Below are positions 1 to 10,211 of a stretch of 64,000 bases of DNA, piece after piece. Source of the stretch: an uncultured Acidimicrobiales bacterium (GTDB lineage Bacteria > Actinomycetota > Acidimicrobiia > Acidimicrobiales > SZUA-35). The notes under the pieces are model-generated. The model was not told the origin of the DNA, did no database searches, and saw only the letters and a program-made list of their open reading frames with translations. Made by a program: the position numbers and the translations under genes. The stretch covers positions 242,736 to 306,735 of the forward strand of contig CALKZY010000018.1 of assembly GCA_938002965.1 (NCBI GenBank), in the 5' to 3' direction. How positions within the stretch are numbered: the stretch's first letter is position 1; each line of letters begins with the position of its first letter.

Positions 1-617
1 CCCACTACGTTGCCGTCAGGCACCAATCGCACCAGACCGGCTTCGGCCGCCTCCGCCCCGTCAAACACTCGACCGGTGTAACACCATTCGGCAGCCTTCG
101 AGATGCCGACAATGCGGGGCAGGAACCATGACGAGCATGCCTCTGGAGCTATCCCGCGACTGGCGAAGACAAATCCGATCTTGGCGTCGGCCACGGCGAA
201 ACGAACGTCCATCGGCAACGTCATGGTAATTCCAACGCCAACGGCCGGACCGTTGATGGCGCCGATCGTCGGCTTCGACATGTCAAAGATCCGAAGAGAT
301 ACCCGACCTCCGCCATCACGGCGAACCGGAGCGCTTTCGGTCACTTCATCGGGACGGTGAAACGTATTCCCGCCCCGCGCCAGATCGGCCCCAGCACAAA
401 AGGCTCTTCCAGCGCCGGTAAAAACCACGGCTCTGACGTCGTCGTCTCCGTCAGCCATGTCCATTGCGGTCAGTAACTCTTCCATCATCTGACCATTGAA
501 GGCGTTGAGGCTGTCCGGCCGGTTCAGCGTGATGATGGCAACCGACGAGTCAACTACGTACTCGATGGCTCCAAAGTCTCCCAGCTTGGTCTTTTTGGTC
601 TCGACTGATTCACTCAT
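1..617 (-). CDS. Enoyl-CoA hydratase/isomerase family protein (3' end outside window)
   Basis: The first 205 codons of a crotonase-superfamily enzyme, which typically hydrates or isomerises acyl-CoA thioesters in beta-oxidation-type pathways. Visible landmarks are the N-terminal strand VAIITLNRPDSLNAFN, the first oxyanion-hole segment GAGRAFCAGADLA (about residues 72-84), the second segment GPAVGVGITMTLP (about 128-140) and the family-typical CSSWFLPRIVG. The ATG at 617 overlaps the TGA of the upstream flavoprotein gene by ATGA, so the two are probably translationally coupled. A GGAG lies about 9 nt upstream. The exact substrate cannot be deduced, and the missing C-terminus prevents a finer call. 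Confidence 0.9.
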   Translation of the reverse strand, partial: MSESVETKKTKLGDFGAIEYVVDSSVAIITLNRPDSLNAFNGQMMEELLTAMDMADGDDDVRAVVFTGAGRAFCAGADLARGGNTFHRPDEVTESAPVRRDGGGRVSLRIFDMSKPTIGAINGPAVGVGITMTLPMDVRFAVADAKIGFVFASRGIAPEACSSWFLPRIVGISKAAEWCYTGRVFDGAEAAEAGLVRLVPDGNVV

Positions 618-2173
618 TTGCTCGTGCTCCGTTCCACCAGCTTTACCAGTTGCTCTCGCCGTTCGAGCGGTAGACCCCTACCTTCGGTCTCATACCCGTA
701 ATGGTCCCAGACCGAAGTCAACCGATTTCCACTGAGAAGCAGGTCGATCGCTTCGCCATCGACCAGTGCCGGATGGGCTTGACCGCAGGCGTGAGCCAAG
801 TGAAGCAGCTCACGACGAAGATTCATAACGTAGTTGGCCACCCGCACAGACTTGTCGGTCGGGTCGAGGCCCCTGGTTAGCCACCGGCTATGGGTGGCGA
901 CCCCCGTCGGGCAGTGTCCGGTGTGACAAACTTGAGCCTGAATGCATCCGGCGGCCAGCATCACCTCGCGGCCTACGGCCAACATGTCGGCACCAAGGGT
1001 CATGGCCAGCAGGCCTTCAACCGGGAAGCCGAGCTTGCCAGCGCCGACCCATACCACTCGCTCGTGCATATTTCGTTGGGCGAACGACCGGTAGACCTCG
1101 GCCATCGCCACTCGATAGGGCAAAGACACGTGGTCGGAAAATGCCAGCGGTGCTGCTCCTGTCCCTCCTTCGCCGCCGTCGATGGCGATGAAATCGGGCC
1201 CTCGGCCGCTTTGGCTCATCTCTTCAGCCAGCTCGGTCCAGAATCGCCGGTCTCCTACTGCCGACTTGATGCCTACCGGCACGCCGCAGGCATCAGACAG
1301 CGTTTCAACAAACGCGATCATCGACCGGACATCGCTAAACGCGCTGTGATGGGCGGGGCTGGCAACAGTGACACCGACCTCAACACCCCGGGCTTCAGCA
1401 ATCTCCGGAGTGACTTTCGCCGCCGGGAGGCGCCCTCCAAGTCCGGGTTTCGCCCCCTGGCTGAGTTTGACCTCGATGGCCTTGACTGCCGGGGTTCGTC
1501 CGACAAGATCAACGGCTTTGTCGAGGTCGAAACCACCGTCGGGCCGACGTGCCCCGAAATAGCCGGTACCAAGTTGAAAGATCAGGTCTCCACCGTGACG
1601 ATGATGCTTGCTGACGCCACCCTCACCGGTGTTGTGTAGGCAGCCAGCGATGTCGGCCCCTCTGTTGAGCGCCTCGATTGCCGGACCCGACAGCGAGCCG
1701 AAACTCATGGCCGAAATATTGATAGCAGACGAAGGCCGAAAGGCCGACTCCCGGCCCCGCCATTCCCCTACGATCTTCCCGCACGGAACGTAAGTATCAT
1801 CGCGCTGCTCATCTGACGAAACGTCACCGTTGACCGGCGGGCGATACGGAAAGGCGGCTTGTCGGACGATCGGATATTGGGGCCGATCCATCTTGTTGTC
1901 CGTGCCAAACCCGAAGTACTGGTTCTCCTTCTTCGCCGTGGAATAGATCCAGCGGCGCTGATCTCGCGAGAACGGACGCTCCTCATCGTTGTCCGTGACA
2001 ATGTATTGCCGAAGCTCCGGACCCAGCTTCTCCAAGAGGTACCGAAGCCGTCCGACAATCGGGTAGTTCCGTCTTATGGCGTGGCGCACCTGGACAACAT
2101 CCTGAATGGCCAGGACAACGAGGATCACGATCACGATCGCCACTATCACGATGAAGGTTGTCATTCCAGGCAC
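614..2173 (-). CDS. FMN-binding glutamate synthase-like protein, membrane anchored
   Basis: A 519-aa protein matching the FMN/iron-sulfur synthase domain of glutamate synthase, without the glutamine amidotransferase half. An N-terminal hydrophobic segment (about residues 4-24) suggests membrane anchoring. The central barrel carries INISAMSFGSLSGPA and NTGEGGVSKHH. The segment GCIQAQVCHTGHCPTGVATH matches the three-cysteine 3Fe-4S ligand pattern of GltB. Standalone proteins of this type are annotated as FMN-binding glutamate synthase family, but their real substrate is often unknown. The stop overlaps the start of the enoyl-CoA hydratase gene, so the pair is likely co-transcribed. Confidence 0.88.
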   Translation of the reverse strand: MPGMTTFIVIVAIVIVILVVLAIQDVVQVRHAIRRNYPIVGRLRYLLEKLGPELRQYIVTDNDEERPFSRDQRRWIYSTAKKENQYFGFGTDNKMDRPQYPIVRQAAFPYRPPVNGDVSSDEQRDDTYVPCGKIVGEWRGRESAFRPSSAINISAMSFGSLSGPAIEALNRGADIAGCLHNTGEGGVSKHHRHGGDLIFQLGTGYFGARRPDGGFDLDKAVDLVGRTPAVKAIEVKLSQGAKPGLGGRLPAAKVTPEIAEARGVEVGVTVASPAHHSAFSDVRSMIAFVETLSDACGVPVGIKSAVGDRRFWTELAEEMSQSGRGPDFIAIDGGEGGTGAAPLAFSDHVSLPYRVAMAEVYRSFAQRNMHERVVWVGAGKLGFPVEGLLAMTLGADMLAVGREVMLAAGCIQAQVCHTGHCPTGVATHSRWLTRGLDPTDKSVRVANYVMNLRRELLHLAHACGQAHPALVDGEAIDLLLSGNRLTSVWDHYGYETEGRGLPLERREQLVKLVERSTSK

Positions 2174-2239
2174 GATAGCGAGCCGGGCCGTAGGAGCCGG
2201 GTTTCAACCAATCGGGTGAGCCGCCCGGACGGTACGCGA

Positions 2240-3133
2240 CTAGGCGTCGAGATATCGGGTGACGGCTACGCCAGCGCCAATAGCGCCGATAACCGCGCCG
2301 ATCAAAAGGAGGATGACGCCGATACTCAGGACCTGGAGGTTGGGCACGGCGAAGTCCCGGAAGACGTAACTGTCCAGCTCTTTGAAGAATCGGTCGGTGA
2401 GTCGATTCACGGCAAACACCGTGAATATCGACAAGAACGCGCCCATTAAGCCCTGAAGCAGGCCTTCGAGCATGAACGGGATACGGATAAACCACTTGGT
2501 GGCACCAACAAGGCGCATAACCTCGATCTCACGTCTTCGAGCAAAAACAGCGGTTCGAATCGAGTTGTACATCAACAGAGCAGCCGCGCCAGCAGCAAAA
2601 ATAGCTGCCACCAGCATCACCGTCGACGAGCCCTGCGAAAACGTGCTGATAGCTCGAATATTGTCACTGGCGAACTCGACGTCGCTGACCCCAGCGATGG
2701 TCTCGATTTCGGTCCCTAGCTCTCGTATCAGCTCAACGCTGGCATCACTGGGCTTGACCTGGAACGAAGTCGGAAGGCTGTCCGGCTCGACCAGTTGGAG
2801 CAACTCGGGCTCCTCGGCGAAGAAGTTCTGGAACTCCTCATAGGTTGCTTCTCGGTCTATGTAGTCGGACGAGTCGACGAAGGGAGTCGAATCAAGGAAG
2901 TTCTGGACCGCCTGGATTTGCTCGTTCTGAATGTCGATGTCCAGCCACACCACGAACTCAACCTCGTTCTTGAACGAGGTGTTGATCCGATCGACGCCGC
3001 GCTGGACCAGAAGGGCGACGCCCATCAGAGACAGCGATACCGCGACCGTGAGAATGGTGGCGAGACTTAGCGACGGGTTGCGGACAAGATTTTGCCCGGT
3101 TTCTTTGAATAGGTAGTCTATGCGAATTGCCAT
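2240..3133 (-). CDS. ftsX: Cell division protein FtsX
   Basis: A 297-aa integral membrane protein of the FtsX/ABC permease family, the membrane partner of FtsE that controls peptidoglycan hydrolases at the division site. A short cytoplasmic N-terminus containing RNPSLSLATILTVAVSLSL leads into TM1 (about 20-42). A large extracellular domain (about 43-170) follows, then three more membrane segments (about 172-195, 222-245, 268-292). RRREIEVMRLVGAT before TM3 is typical of FtsX. It lies 39 bp downstream of ftsE in the same direction. In many actinobacteria the next gene is smpB; here it is not. Confidence 0.95.
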   Translation of the reverse strand: MAIRIDYLFKETGQNLVRNPSLSLATILTVAVSLSLMGVALLVQRGVDRINTSFKNEVEFVVWLDIDIQNEQIQAVQNFLDSTPFVDSSDYIDREATYEEFQNFFAEEPELLQLVEPDSLPTSFQVKPSDASVELIRELGTEIETIAGVSDVEFASDNIRAISTFSQGSSTVMLVAAIFAAGAAALLMYNSIRTAVFARRREIEVMRLVGATKWFIRIPFMLEGLLQGLMGAFLSIFTVFAVNRLTDRFFKELDSYVFRDFAVPNLQVLSIGVILLLIGAVIGAIGAGVAVTRYLDA

Positions 3134-3172
3134 AAGGGTCTCGATCGCCGGTAGCGGCCGCCTCCGATGTCG

Positions 3173-3853
3173 TTACTCGTAGACGCCGCGGGCCTGGTCA
3201 CGGACGATTGATCCGTGGGAAAGCTCGATGACTCGCTTGCGCATCGTGTCTACGATGCCGCGGTCATGGCTGGCCATAACGACGGTGGTTCCGGTCTTGT
3301 TGATACGGTCCAGCAACCTCATGATGCCGATTGATGTTTGGGGGTCCAGGTTTCCCGTGGGCTCATCGGCCAGCAGGATCAACGGGCGATTCACGAACGC
3401 TCTAGCGATGGACACACGTTGTTGCTCGCCGCCCGACAGTTGATCCGGATACTTGACCATCTTGTCGCCAAGTCCCACCAGTTCGCAGATGGCCGGCACC
3501 TGAGTCTTGATGACCCCTCGGGGGCGGCCGATGACCTCAAGGGCAAACGCCACGTTCTCGGCCACCGTCTTGGTCGGAAGCAGTTTGAAGTCCTGGAAGA
3601 TCGATCCGATGTTGCGACGCAGCATCGGCACCTTCCAGCCGGACATCTGTCCAATGTCCTTGCCTGCCACGAAGATTCGGCCGGTGTCGGGCTCTTCCTG
3701 TTTATTTAGAAGGCGGAGAAATGTCGACTTGCCCGATCCTGAGGGGCCAACGAGAAAGACGAACTCGCCCTTTGTGATGTCCACGTAGGCATCGAGCAAT
3801 GCAGGGCGATCCTGTTGGGGATAGGCCTTCGAGACGCCTTCGAGTTTGATCAT
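3173..3853 (-). CDS. ftsE: Cell division ATP-binding protein FtsE
   Basis: A 226-aa ABC ATPase that pairs with FtsX at the septum. Walker [10 protein letters not shown] is at residues 36-44, the signature LSGGEQQR at 139-146, and Walker B ILLADEP plus the H-loop region VVMASHD follow. The length is typical. The ATG at 3853 has a GGAAG about 10 nt upstream. The gene sits between prfB and ftsX in the conserved actinobacterial order prfB-ftsE-ftsX, which makes the assignment secure. Confidence 0.96.
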   Translation of the reverse strand: MIKLEGVSKAYPQQDRPALLDAYVDITKGEFVFLVGPSGSGKSTFLRLLNKQEEPDTGRIFVAGKDIGQMSGWKVPMLRRNIGSIFQDFKLLPTKTVAENVAFALEVIGRPRGVIKTQVPAICELVGLGDKMVKYPDQLSGGEQQRVSIARAFVNRPLILLADEPTGNLDPQTSIGIMRLLDRINKTGTTVVMASHDRGIVDTMRKRVIELSHGSIVRDQARGVYE

Positions 3854-3961
3854 GCAGCTGCCGCTTCCTTTGCCGTGGGGCCCATGTCCGGCCGACCGGG
3901 AGGTTCATTGCCATCGGTACCCCGACCTGGTGGTCGCACTTCAAGCACCAACCTCTCCAGC

Positions 3962-5074
3962 TTAGTTCTTGTCGCCGCCCGCTCGGCGCCATCTCAGCCA
4001 GGCTTCCATGAACTGGGCGACTTCGCCGCCGAGAACACCCTCCGGATTGCCCGAGGTAAAACCGCTTCGCTCGTCCTTGACCTGTTGATATGGCTGAAGG
4101 ACATAGCTGCGAATCTGACTGCCCCACTCGACCTTTTTTGATTCGCCTGCCTCCTCGGCAAGCTTGGCCTGGCGTTTCTGGTGCTCAAGGTCGACAAGCT
4201 TCATCGCCAGCATCTGCATGCAGCGATCCTTATTCTGATGCTGGCTTCGTTCATTCTGGCAGGAAACCACGATGCCGGTCGGTAGGTGGGTGATTCTGAC
4301 GGCCGAGTCAGTTGTATTCACGTGCTGGCCACCCGCACCGGATGACCGGAACACATCGACCCGAAGATCCTTCTCGTCGATGTCCACCTGGTCGGCGGCG
4401 TCCTCTATGTAGGGAACCACCCCAAAGGAGGCAAAGGCAGTATGACGCCGAGCGTTGGAGTCAAACGGTGAAATACGAACCAGGCGGTGCACTCCCCGCT
4501 CCGCTTGGAGCCAGCCGTAAGCGTGGCGGCCACGGATAACAAACTGGGCCGAGGTGATTCCCGCTTCCTGACCGGCTTGGCTGTCGGTCAACTCAAATTC
4601 GAAACCGCGATTCTGGGCCCATTTGCGGTACATGGCCAGCAGCATCTCAGCCCAGTCCTGGGAGTCGGTTCCGCCCGCACCCGAGTGGACCTCGCATACC
4701 GCGTCGCCCTCGTCGTAGGTTCCGGTGAACAGCGCTCGCAACTGTAGGGCCGAGAACTCGTCAGCCAATCGGCCCATAAGCTCACCGGCCTCGACCTCAA
4801 GGTCCTGATCCGACTCCTCCCGAGCCAGGTCGATCATGGTTGCCCCATCGTCGATCTCGCCTGAGAGCCGGTCAAACAGGTCCAAGTCGTCCTTAACGGC
4901 TGTGAACTCGGTTTGGACCACCCGCGCCCGTTCAGGGTCGTCCCACAGGTCTGGGCGTCCCATTTCGGTCTCCAACTGTGGCAGCCTGGCCCGAAGCTCC
5001 TCTATCCGCAGATAGGTGTGAGCCTCGTCCAGCTCATGCCGGAGCGCCTTGAGTTCCTCGGTTAGATCGGCCAT
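3962..5074 (-). CDS. prfB: Peptide chain release factor 2
   Basis: A 370-aa class I release factor that recognises UGA/UAA and triggers peptidyl-tRNA hydrolysis. The anticodon-like tripeptide SPF (about residues 202-204) identifies RF2 rather than RF1, and the catalytic GGQ lies at about 248-250. The reading frame is continuous from MADLTEELKALRHELDEA, so the programmed +1 frameshift that autoregulates prfB in E. coli is absent. No strong Shine-Dalgarno is visible before the ATG. It is followed by ftsE and preceded by secA on the same strand. Confidence 0.97.
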   Translation of the reverse strand: MADLTEELKALRHELDEAHTYLRIEELRARLPQLETEMGRPDLWDDPERARVVQTEFTAVKDDLDLFDRLSGEIDDGATMIDLAREESDQDLEVEAGELMGRLADEFSALQLRALFTGTYDEGDAVCEVHSGAGGTDSQDWAEMLLAMYRKWAQNRGFEFELTDSQAGQEAGITSAQFVIRGRHAYGWLQAERGVHRLVRISPFDSNARRHTAFASFGVVPYIEDAADQVDIDEKDLRVDVFRSSGAGGQHVNTTDSAVRITHLPTGIVVSCQNERSQHQNKDRCMQMLAMKLVDLEHQKRQAKLAEEAGESKKVEWGSQIRSYVLQPYQQVKDERSGFTSGNPEGVLGGEVAQFMEAWLRWRRAGGDKN

Positions 5075-5105
5075 CGTAGTTCGACGCTAGCAACGTCTGT
5101 GGCTG

Positions 5106-7865
5106 TCAGCCGTGACAGTGCTTGAACTTCTTGCCGCTGCCACAAGGACAAGGGGCGTTGCGCGGTGTCTTGTCCCAATCGTCTTTGACGAAAGGCTTGG
5201 CCGCGTCGGCTCCCGCCGCCTCAGGCTCGGCCTGGTCGGACCCCTCCTTCGAGGCGACGACATCGGTCGTTTCAAGCCTCTTGCCGGTGGGCGCCTGTGC
5301 AACCTGTGCCTGTTGAGCGCTTGGCTCCGCCCCGTTGTCCGACGGCGCTTCGGCGGCCGGCCCATCCGTAGCCGGTGCATCGCTCTCAGCCGGCTTGGGC
5401 TGGACGACCTCGACGTGCATGATGTAACGGATGTAGTCAACATTGAGCGAGTGCATCATGTCTCTGAAGAGATCAAAGCCTTCGCTTTGCCACTCGGTCA
5501 ACGGGTCGCGTTGGCCCATGGCTCGCAGGTTGATACCTTCCCGCAGGTGAGCCATCTCCGTCAGATGATCACGCCAGCGTTGGTCGATCAGCTGGAGCAT
5601 CACCTGGCGTTCGACCTGGCGCATGACAGTCTCGCCAAGCTCGGCTTCCCTGGCTAGGTAGCGTTCGCTTCCTTCGTCGCTAACTCGCTGGCGAAGCTGA
5701 TCGATGGTGCGAGCCTCGAACAGTGACTTGCTGTCGTAGTCGGTATCCCAAAAGGTTTGCAGCTCGGTCACCATCGAGTCGAGGTCCCAGCTGTCGTCGA
5801 GCTCGGAGTAGCAGTGGGTGGCGACCAGTGATTCGGCAACGTCTTCAATAGCTCCAAGTGAATCTTCTCGAAGGTCACCTTCGTCCAGGATCTGATCTCG
5901 ACGCTGGTAGATCACCTTTCGCTGCTGGTTGTAGACCTCGTCATACTTCAGCACGTTCTTGCGGGTCTCGGCGTTGCGTTGCTCGACGGTGTTCTGGGCT
6001 CGCTCGACCGACTTGGTCACCATGTTCGATTCGATGGGGACATCGTCGGGCAATGCCCGGTCCATCACCCAGTTCATGGCACCGGTGGCGAAGATCCTCA
6101 TGAGATCGTCTTCCAGCGACAGGTAGAATCGACTTTCACCCGGGTCACCCTGGCGACCCGAGCGGCCTCGCAGCTGGTCGTCGATTCGGCGGGCTTCGTG
6201 CCGTTCGGTAGCCAGCACGTACAGGCCACCGGCATCGCGCACCTCATCGCCCCCACGTTCACACACCGGCTTCCAATGAGCCAGCCGTTTCTCGAAGTAG
6301 GCGTTGGCCTCTTCGTCTCCCGGTTCGAGACCTTCAGCGTTCATGTCGGCTTCGGCCAGCTTTTCGGGATTGCCGCCGAGCATGATGTCTACGCCACGAC
6401 CGGCCATGTTGGTGGCCACGGTTACCGCTCCGGGCTGGCCCGCCTGAGCCACGATGTCAGCCTCACGAAAGTGAGCCTTGGCGTTGAGTACTTCGTGGTT
6501 CACACCACGCTGAGTCATCATCCGACTCAACTTTTCGGACTTTTCCACCGAAGCCGTACCCACAAGCACCGGCTGACCGGCCGAGACTCGTTGCTCGATG
6601 TCGTCGATGACCGCCCCGAACTTGCCGTCTTCGGTCTTGTAGATCAGATCGGGCTGATCGAGGCGAACCAGTGGCTTATTGGTTGGGATCTGCACCACAC
6701 TCAACCCGTAGGTGGTTTCCAGCTCGACGGCGTCGCCTTGAGCGGTGCCGGTCATGCCCGCCAGCTTGTCGTACAGCCGGAAGTAATTCTGGAGAGTCAC
6801 AGTGGCCAGCGTTTGCTGCTCGTCCTTAATCTTGACGCTTTCCTTGGCTTCGACAGCCTGATGCAGACCATCTGACCAGCGGCGACCGTCGAGAACGCGA
6901 CCAGTGAATTCGTCGACGATTCGAACCTCCCCGTCGGTCACCAGGTAGTCCTTGTCCCGCTGGAAGAGTTCCTTAGCCTTGAGCGCCGAGTTCAGCTGAT
7001 GAACCAAATCACCTTGAACACCGGCGTAGAGGTTCTCGATGTCAAGCATGTCCTCTACTCGACTGATTCCAGCCTCGGTAACCGCTACCAGGCGCTTTTC
7101 CTCGTCGACTTCGTAGTCCTCGTCACGTCGAAGTCTCTTGGCGATATCGGAGAACTGATAGTAGATGTCGGCGGCGCCCCGCACCTTGCCGGAAATGATC
7201 AACGGCGTTCGGGCCTCATCGATGAGGATCGAGTCAATCTCGTCGATGATGGCGTAGCTGTGCTTGCGCTGAGTGCGGTTGGCCGGCGTGCGCACCATAT
7301 TGTCCCGCAGATAGTCGAACCCGAATTCGTTGTTGGTCCCATAAGTGATGTCGCAGCCGTACTGCTCCCGCTTGAAGGCCTGATTGTTGTTGCCGGGAAC
7401 CACAAGGCCGGTGGTCAAACCGTGCCAATCGTAGATCTGCGACATCAGTTCAGCGTCACGGGTGGCAAGGTATTCGTTGACGGTGACTAGGTGAACGCCT
7501 TGACCAGCCAGAGCATTGAGGTAGACGGCCAGAGTCGAAACCAGCGTCTTACCCTCGCCGGTCTTCATTTCGGCCACTGAACCCCAGTGCAGGGCCGCAC
7601 CGCCCATTAGCTGAACGTCGTAGTGACGCTGACCCATCCGTCGCCAGGCGGTCTCACGGATGACGGCAAAAGCCTCCACCAGTAGATCGTCGAGGCTGGC
7701 GCCGTTGTCGAGGCGGTTTTTGAAATCGGTGGTTTTTGCCTGCAGGGCACCGTCGTCGAGCCGCTGCATCTCCGACTCCAAAGCGTTGACAGGTTCGACG
7801 ATGCTTTGCGTCGCCTTCAGACGTTTACCGTCGCCTGCTTTAAGAATTTTGTCGAATAGTTTCAT
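5106..7865 (-). CDS. secA: Preprotein translocase ATPase SecA
   Basis: A 919-aa motor ATPase of the Sec translocase. I place the start at 7865 (MKLFDKILKAGDGKRLK), because this matches the usual SecA N-terminus. The open frame runs 46 codons further upstream with no SecA-like sequence. Motifs include Walker A MKTGEGKT (about residues 100-107), DEIDSILIDEARTPL, the MAGRGVDI region and the helicase-like GRSGRQGDPG. The C-terminus has an Ala/Glu-rich linker and the zinc-binding tail NAPCPCGSGKKFKHC that binds SecB-type partners or ribosomes. prfB follows after 31 bp. Confidence 0.97.
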   Translation of the reverse strand: MKLFDKILKAGDGKRLKATQSIVEPVNALESEMQRLDDGALQAKTTDFKNRLDNGASLDDLLVEAFAVIRETAWRRMGQRHYDVQLMGGAALHWGSVAEMKTGEGKTLVSTLAVYLNALAGQGVHLVTVNEYLATRDAELMSQIYDWHGLTTGLVVPGNNNQAFKREQYGCDITYGTNNEFGFDYLRDNMVRTPANRTQRKHSYAIIDEIDSILIDEARTPLIISGKVRGAADIYYQFSDIAKRLRRDEDYEVDEEKRLVAVTEAGISRVEDMLDIENLYAGVQGDLVHQLNSALKAKELFQRDKDYLVTDGEVRIVDEFTGRVLDGRRWSDGLHQAVEAKESVKIKDEQQTLATVTLQNYFRLYDKLAGMTGTAQGDAVELETTYGLSVVQIPTNKPLVRLDQPDLIYKTEDGKFGAVIDDIEQRVSAGQPVLVGTASVEKSEKLSRMMTQRGVNHEVLNAKAHFREADIVAQAGQPGAVTVATNMAGRGVDIMLGGNPEKLAEADMNAEGLEPGDEEANAYFEKRLAHWKPVCERGGDEVRDAGGLYVLATERHEARRIDDQLRGRSGRQGDPGESRFYLSLEDDLMRIFATGAMNWVMDRALPDDVPIESNMVTKSVERAQNTVEQRNAETRKNVLKYDEVYNQQRKVIYQRRDQILDEGDLREDSLGAIEDVAESLVATHCYSELDDSWDLDSMVTELQTFWDTDYDSKSLFEARTIDQLRQRVSDEGSERYLAREAELGETVMRQVERQVMLQLIDQRWRDHLTEMAHLREGINLRAMGQRDPLTEWQSEGFDLFRDMMHSLNVDYIRYIMHVEVVQPKPAESDAPATDGPAAEAPSDNGAEPSAQQAQVAQAPTGKRLETTDVVASKEGSDQAEPEAAGADAAKPFVKDDWDKTPRNAPCPCGSGKKFKHCHG

Positions 7866-7968
7866 CGCGTCTAAAAGTCTACTGGAAGAGCGTGTCCGCG
7901 CTGCCGCGTCAACAATTACTGTCGGCGGCGACCGCTGGAGCAATAGCCAATGGACATGGGATGACCGG

Positions 7969-8631
7969 CTAGCGAACCGAGGCCAACGCCACCGCGTCCA
8001 CACTCACCGCTCCGTGCCTGACGGCAAGCGACACGGCCGAGCGCATCGACGAACCCGTTGTCACCACATCGTCGACCAAGATCAGACGTGCGATCGGATC
8101 GGATCCGAGCCATCGGAGATCGGGGCCGTCCAGTCGCTGCCTGCGGGAACGTCCGGTTTGGCGACAGCCGCCGCCACGAGTGAACAGGGGACGCACCTTG
8201 ACCGGTAAATCGACGCCCACCTCAAGGTGCATATGGTTCAGTTCTCTTCCCACCGAACGGGCCAGGAGCCGACCAGGGTCGTAGCCCCGCGCCCTTCGCC
8301 CGCTTCGACTGGCCGGAATCCACGACACCACGGCTGGATGTTCCCCAGATCGGCTGGGGGTAAACAGGATGTCAGTCAGCAGAATGCCAAGGTCTCGCAA
8401 TACGTCGGTCCGGCCACCGTTCTTGGCCGCCAGTATTACCCGCTGGGCAAAGTCGTCGTAGTACGCCAGGGCCGTCCCCGAGACCGGCCCGGCATCGAAG
8501 CCGATGAAGACCTGCGAGTCACCGACGAGACGAATCCGACAGCTCTGGCATAGCGAGCCGCGAACCGTCCGACAGCCAGGACATTGTTTTGTGAACACAA
8601 CTACGACAGTAGCGATGGCCTCTGACACCAA
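7969..8631 (-). CDS. ComF family phosphoribosyltransferase-like protein
   Basis: About 220 aa (TTG at 8631, GTG at 8628; a GTG at 8598 just before FTKQCPGC is also possible). The N-terminal CPGC...CQSC pair forms a zinc-ribbon-like element, and the C-terminal PRPP-binding loop LILVDDVVTTGSSM marks a type I phosphoribosyltransferase fold. ComF/ComFC proteins are linked to DNA uptake and transformation in competent bacteria, but many non-competent species carry them. The gene lies 103 bp upstream of secA on the same strand. No other competence gene is visible, so a role in transformation is only inferred from the family. Confidence 0.85.
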   Translation of the reverse strand: MVSEAIATVVVVFTKQCPGCRTVRGSLCQSCRIRLVGDSQVFIGFDAGPVSGTALAYYDDFAQRVILAAKNGGRTDVLRDLGILLTDILFTPSRSGEHPAVVSWIPASRSGRRARGYDPGRLLARSVGRELNHMHLEVGVDLPVKVRPLFTRGGGCRQTGRSRRQRLDGPDLRWLGSDPIARLILVDDVVTTGSSMRSAVSLAVRHGAVSVDAVALASVR

Positions 8632-8663
8632 GCTCGGCGTCGCCGAGCTCCCAATGGGAGCTG

Positions 8664-10136
8664 TCAGTAGCGATAATGGTCCGGCTTGTACGGACCGTCA
8701 ACGGGTACGCCGATGTAGTCGGCCTGCTCTTGCGACAGCCTGGTCAGTTTCACACCCAGGGCGTCGAGATGGAGTCGCGCTACCTTCTCATCGAGAACCT
8801 TCGGAAGTGTCACCACGTCCGTGCCGTAAGACTCGGCGTTCTTGTGGAGTTCAATCTGAGCCAAGACCTGGTTGGTGAAGCTGGCCGACATTACAAAGCT
8901 TGGGTGCCCGGTGGCGTTGCCCAAGTTGAGCAGTCGTCCTTCGCTCAGCACGATGATGCTCTTGCCGTCCGGGAAACGGAACTCATCAACCTGAGGCTTG
9001 ATGTTGATGCGCTGAATGTCGCTCTGACGAAGCAGACCAGCCATGTCGATCTCATTGTCGAAGTGACCGATATTGCCGACGATGGCTCCCTGCTTCATCT
9101 CCCCCATCATCTCCGACGAAAGGATGTCTTTGTTTCCCGTCGCCGTGATGAAGATGTCTGCGGTATCGAGCACCCGCTCAATGGTCGTGACCTCGTAGCC
9201 GTCCATGACAGCCTGCAACGCACAAATTGGGTCAACCTCAGTGACAACCACCCTGGCGCCTTGACCACGGAGTGACTCGGCGCAGCCCTTGCCCACGTCG
9301 CCGTAGCCCAACACCACGCACACCTTGCCACCGATCATGACATCGGTGCCACGATTGATGCCGTCGATGAGCGAGTGACGAGTTCCGTACTTGTTGTCAA
9401 ACTTGGACTTGGTCACCGCGTCGTTGACGTTGATGCCCGGGAACTGCAACGTTCCGGCCTCTTTCATCTCGTAGAGACGATGGACACCGGTTGTCGTCTC
9501 CTCTGAGACGCCTCGCACCTTCCCGGCCATGTCGGTAAACAGCTTCGGGTCCTCGATCTGAAGACGCTTCAACAGTTCAAGGACAACGAGCCACTCTTCG
9601 GGATCGTCGTCGCTCGGGTCCGGGACGACGCCGACTGCCTCGTATTCGGCACCCTTGTGGACCAACATGGTGGCGTCACCGCCGTCATCCAAGATGAGAT
9701 TTGGGGCCTTGATGGCGTCGGGCCAGCGCAGCGCCTGCTCGGTGCACCACCAGTACTCCTCGAGGGTCTCACCCTTCCAAGCAAAGACCGGCACACCGGT
9801 CGGGTGATCGGTTGTTCCTTCAGGGCCGACGGCTACCGCAGCAGCAGCTTCGTCTTGAGTCGAGAAGATGTTGCAGCTCGCCCAGCGGACCTTCGCTCCC
9901 AGGGCGGTCAAGGTTTCGATCAGAACGGCGGTCTGCACGGTCATATGCAGACTTCCGGTGATGCGCGCACCCTTCAAAGGCTGCTCGTCGTAGAACTCGG
10001 CCCGCAGAGCCATCAGCCCGGGCATTTCATGTTCGGCCAACTCGATTTGCTTGCGGCCTTGACCGGCCAGATTCAAATCGGCGACCTTGAAATCGCCATC
10101 GGCGACGGTGGTCGGGCGCGTCTGCGGGTTGGACAT
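8664..10136 (-). CDS. ahcY: Adenosylhomocysteinase
   Basis: A 490-aa NAD-dependent enzyme hydrolysing S-adenosylhomocysteine to homocysteine and adenosine in the activated methyl cycle. The start at 10136 is fixed by AAGGAG six bases upstream. The NAD-binding motif GYGDVGKG and conserved [24 protein letters not shown], and the C-terminal PDHYRY are all present. The length suits the long bacterial/eukaryotic form that has the extra insertion. It lies downstream of the Trm112-like gene. I found no recognisable SAH riboswitch in the 75 bp before it. Confidence 0.97.
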   Translation of the reverse strand: MSNPQTRPTTVADGDFKVADLNLAGQGRKQIELAEHEMPGLMALRAEFYDEQPLKGARITGSLHMTVQTAVLIETLTALGAKVRWASCNIFSTQDEAAAAVAVGPEGTTDHPTGVPVFAWKGETLEEYWWCTEQALRWPDAIKAPNLILDDGGDATMLVHKGAEYEAVGVVPDPSDDDPEEWLVVLELLKRLQIEDPKLFTDMAGKVRGVSEETTTGVHRLYEMKEAGTLQFPGINVNDAVTKSKFDNKYGTRHSLIDGINRGTDVMIGGKVCVVLGYGDVGKGCAESLRGQGARVVVTEVDPICALQAVMDGYEVTTIERVLDTADIFITATGNKDILSSEMMGEMKQGAIVGNIGHFDNEIDMAGLLRQSDIQRINIKPQVDEFRFPDGKSIIVLSEGRLLNLGNATGHPSFVMSASFTNQVLAQIELHKNAESYGTDVVTLPKVLDEKVARLHLDALGVKLTRLSQEQADYIGVPVDGPYKPDHYRY

Positions 10137-10211
10137 GCGATCTCCTTGATGCAACCTCAGTTCAAAGAGCACCCTATTCGAGCTACCGCTGAATTGCGCC
10201 GATGTTCGGCC

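Noticed and set aside
890..1639. 249-codon plus-strand open frame
   Set aside because: It lies fully antisense to the glutamate-synthase-like gene, whose protein matches a known family. It has no ribosome site or recognisable domain.
4990..5074. Programmed frameshift in prfB
   Set aside because: The N-terminal frame is continuous with no early in-frame UGA, so no shift is needed.
5979..6875. 298-codon plus-strand open frame
   Set aside because: Antisense to secA. The open frame arises from the codon usage of the real gene.
7866..8003. 46-codon N-terminal extension of SecA
   Set aside because: The extension has no SecA similarity, and the normal SecA N-terminus begins at 7865.
10137..10211. 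SAH riboswitch before ahcY
   Set aside because: The 75-bp gap is too short, and no conserved aptamer core was recognised.
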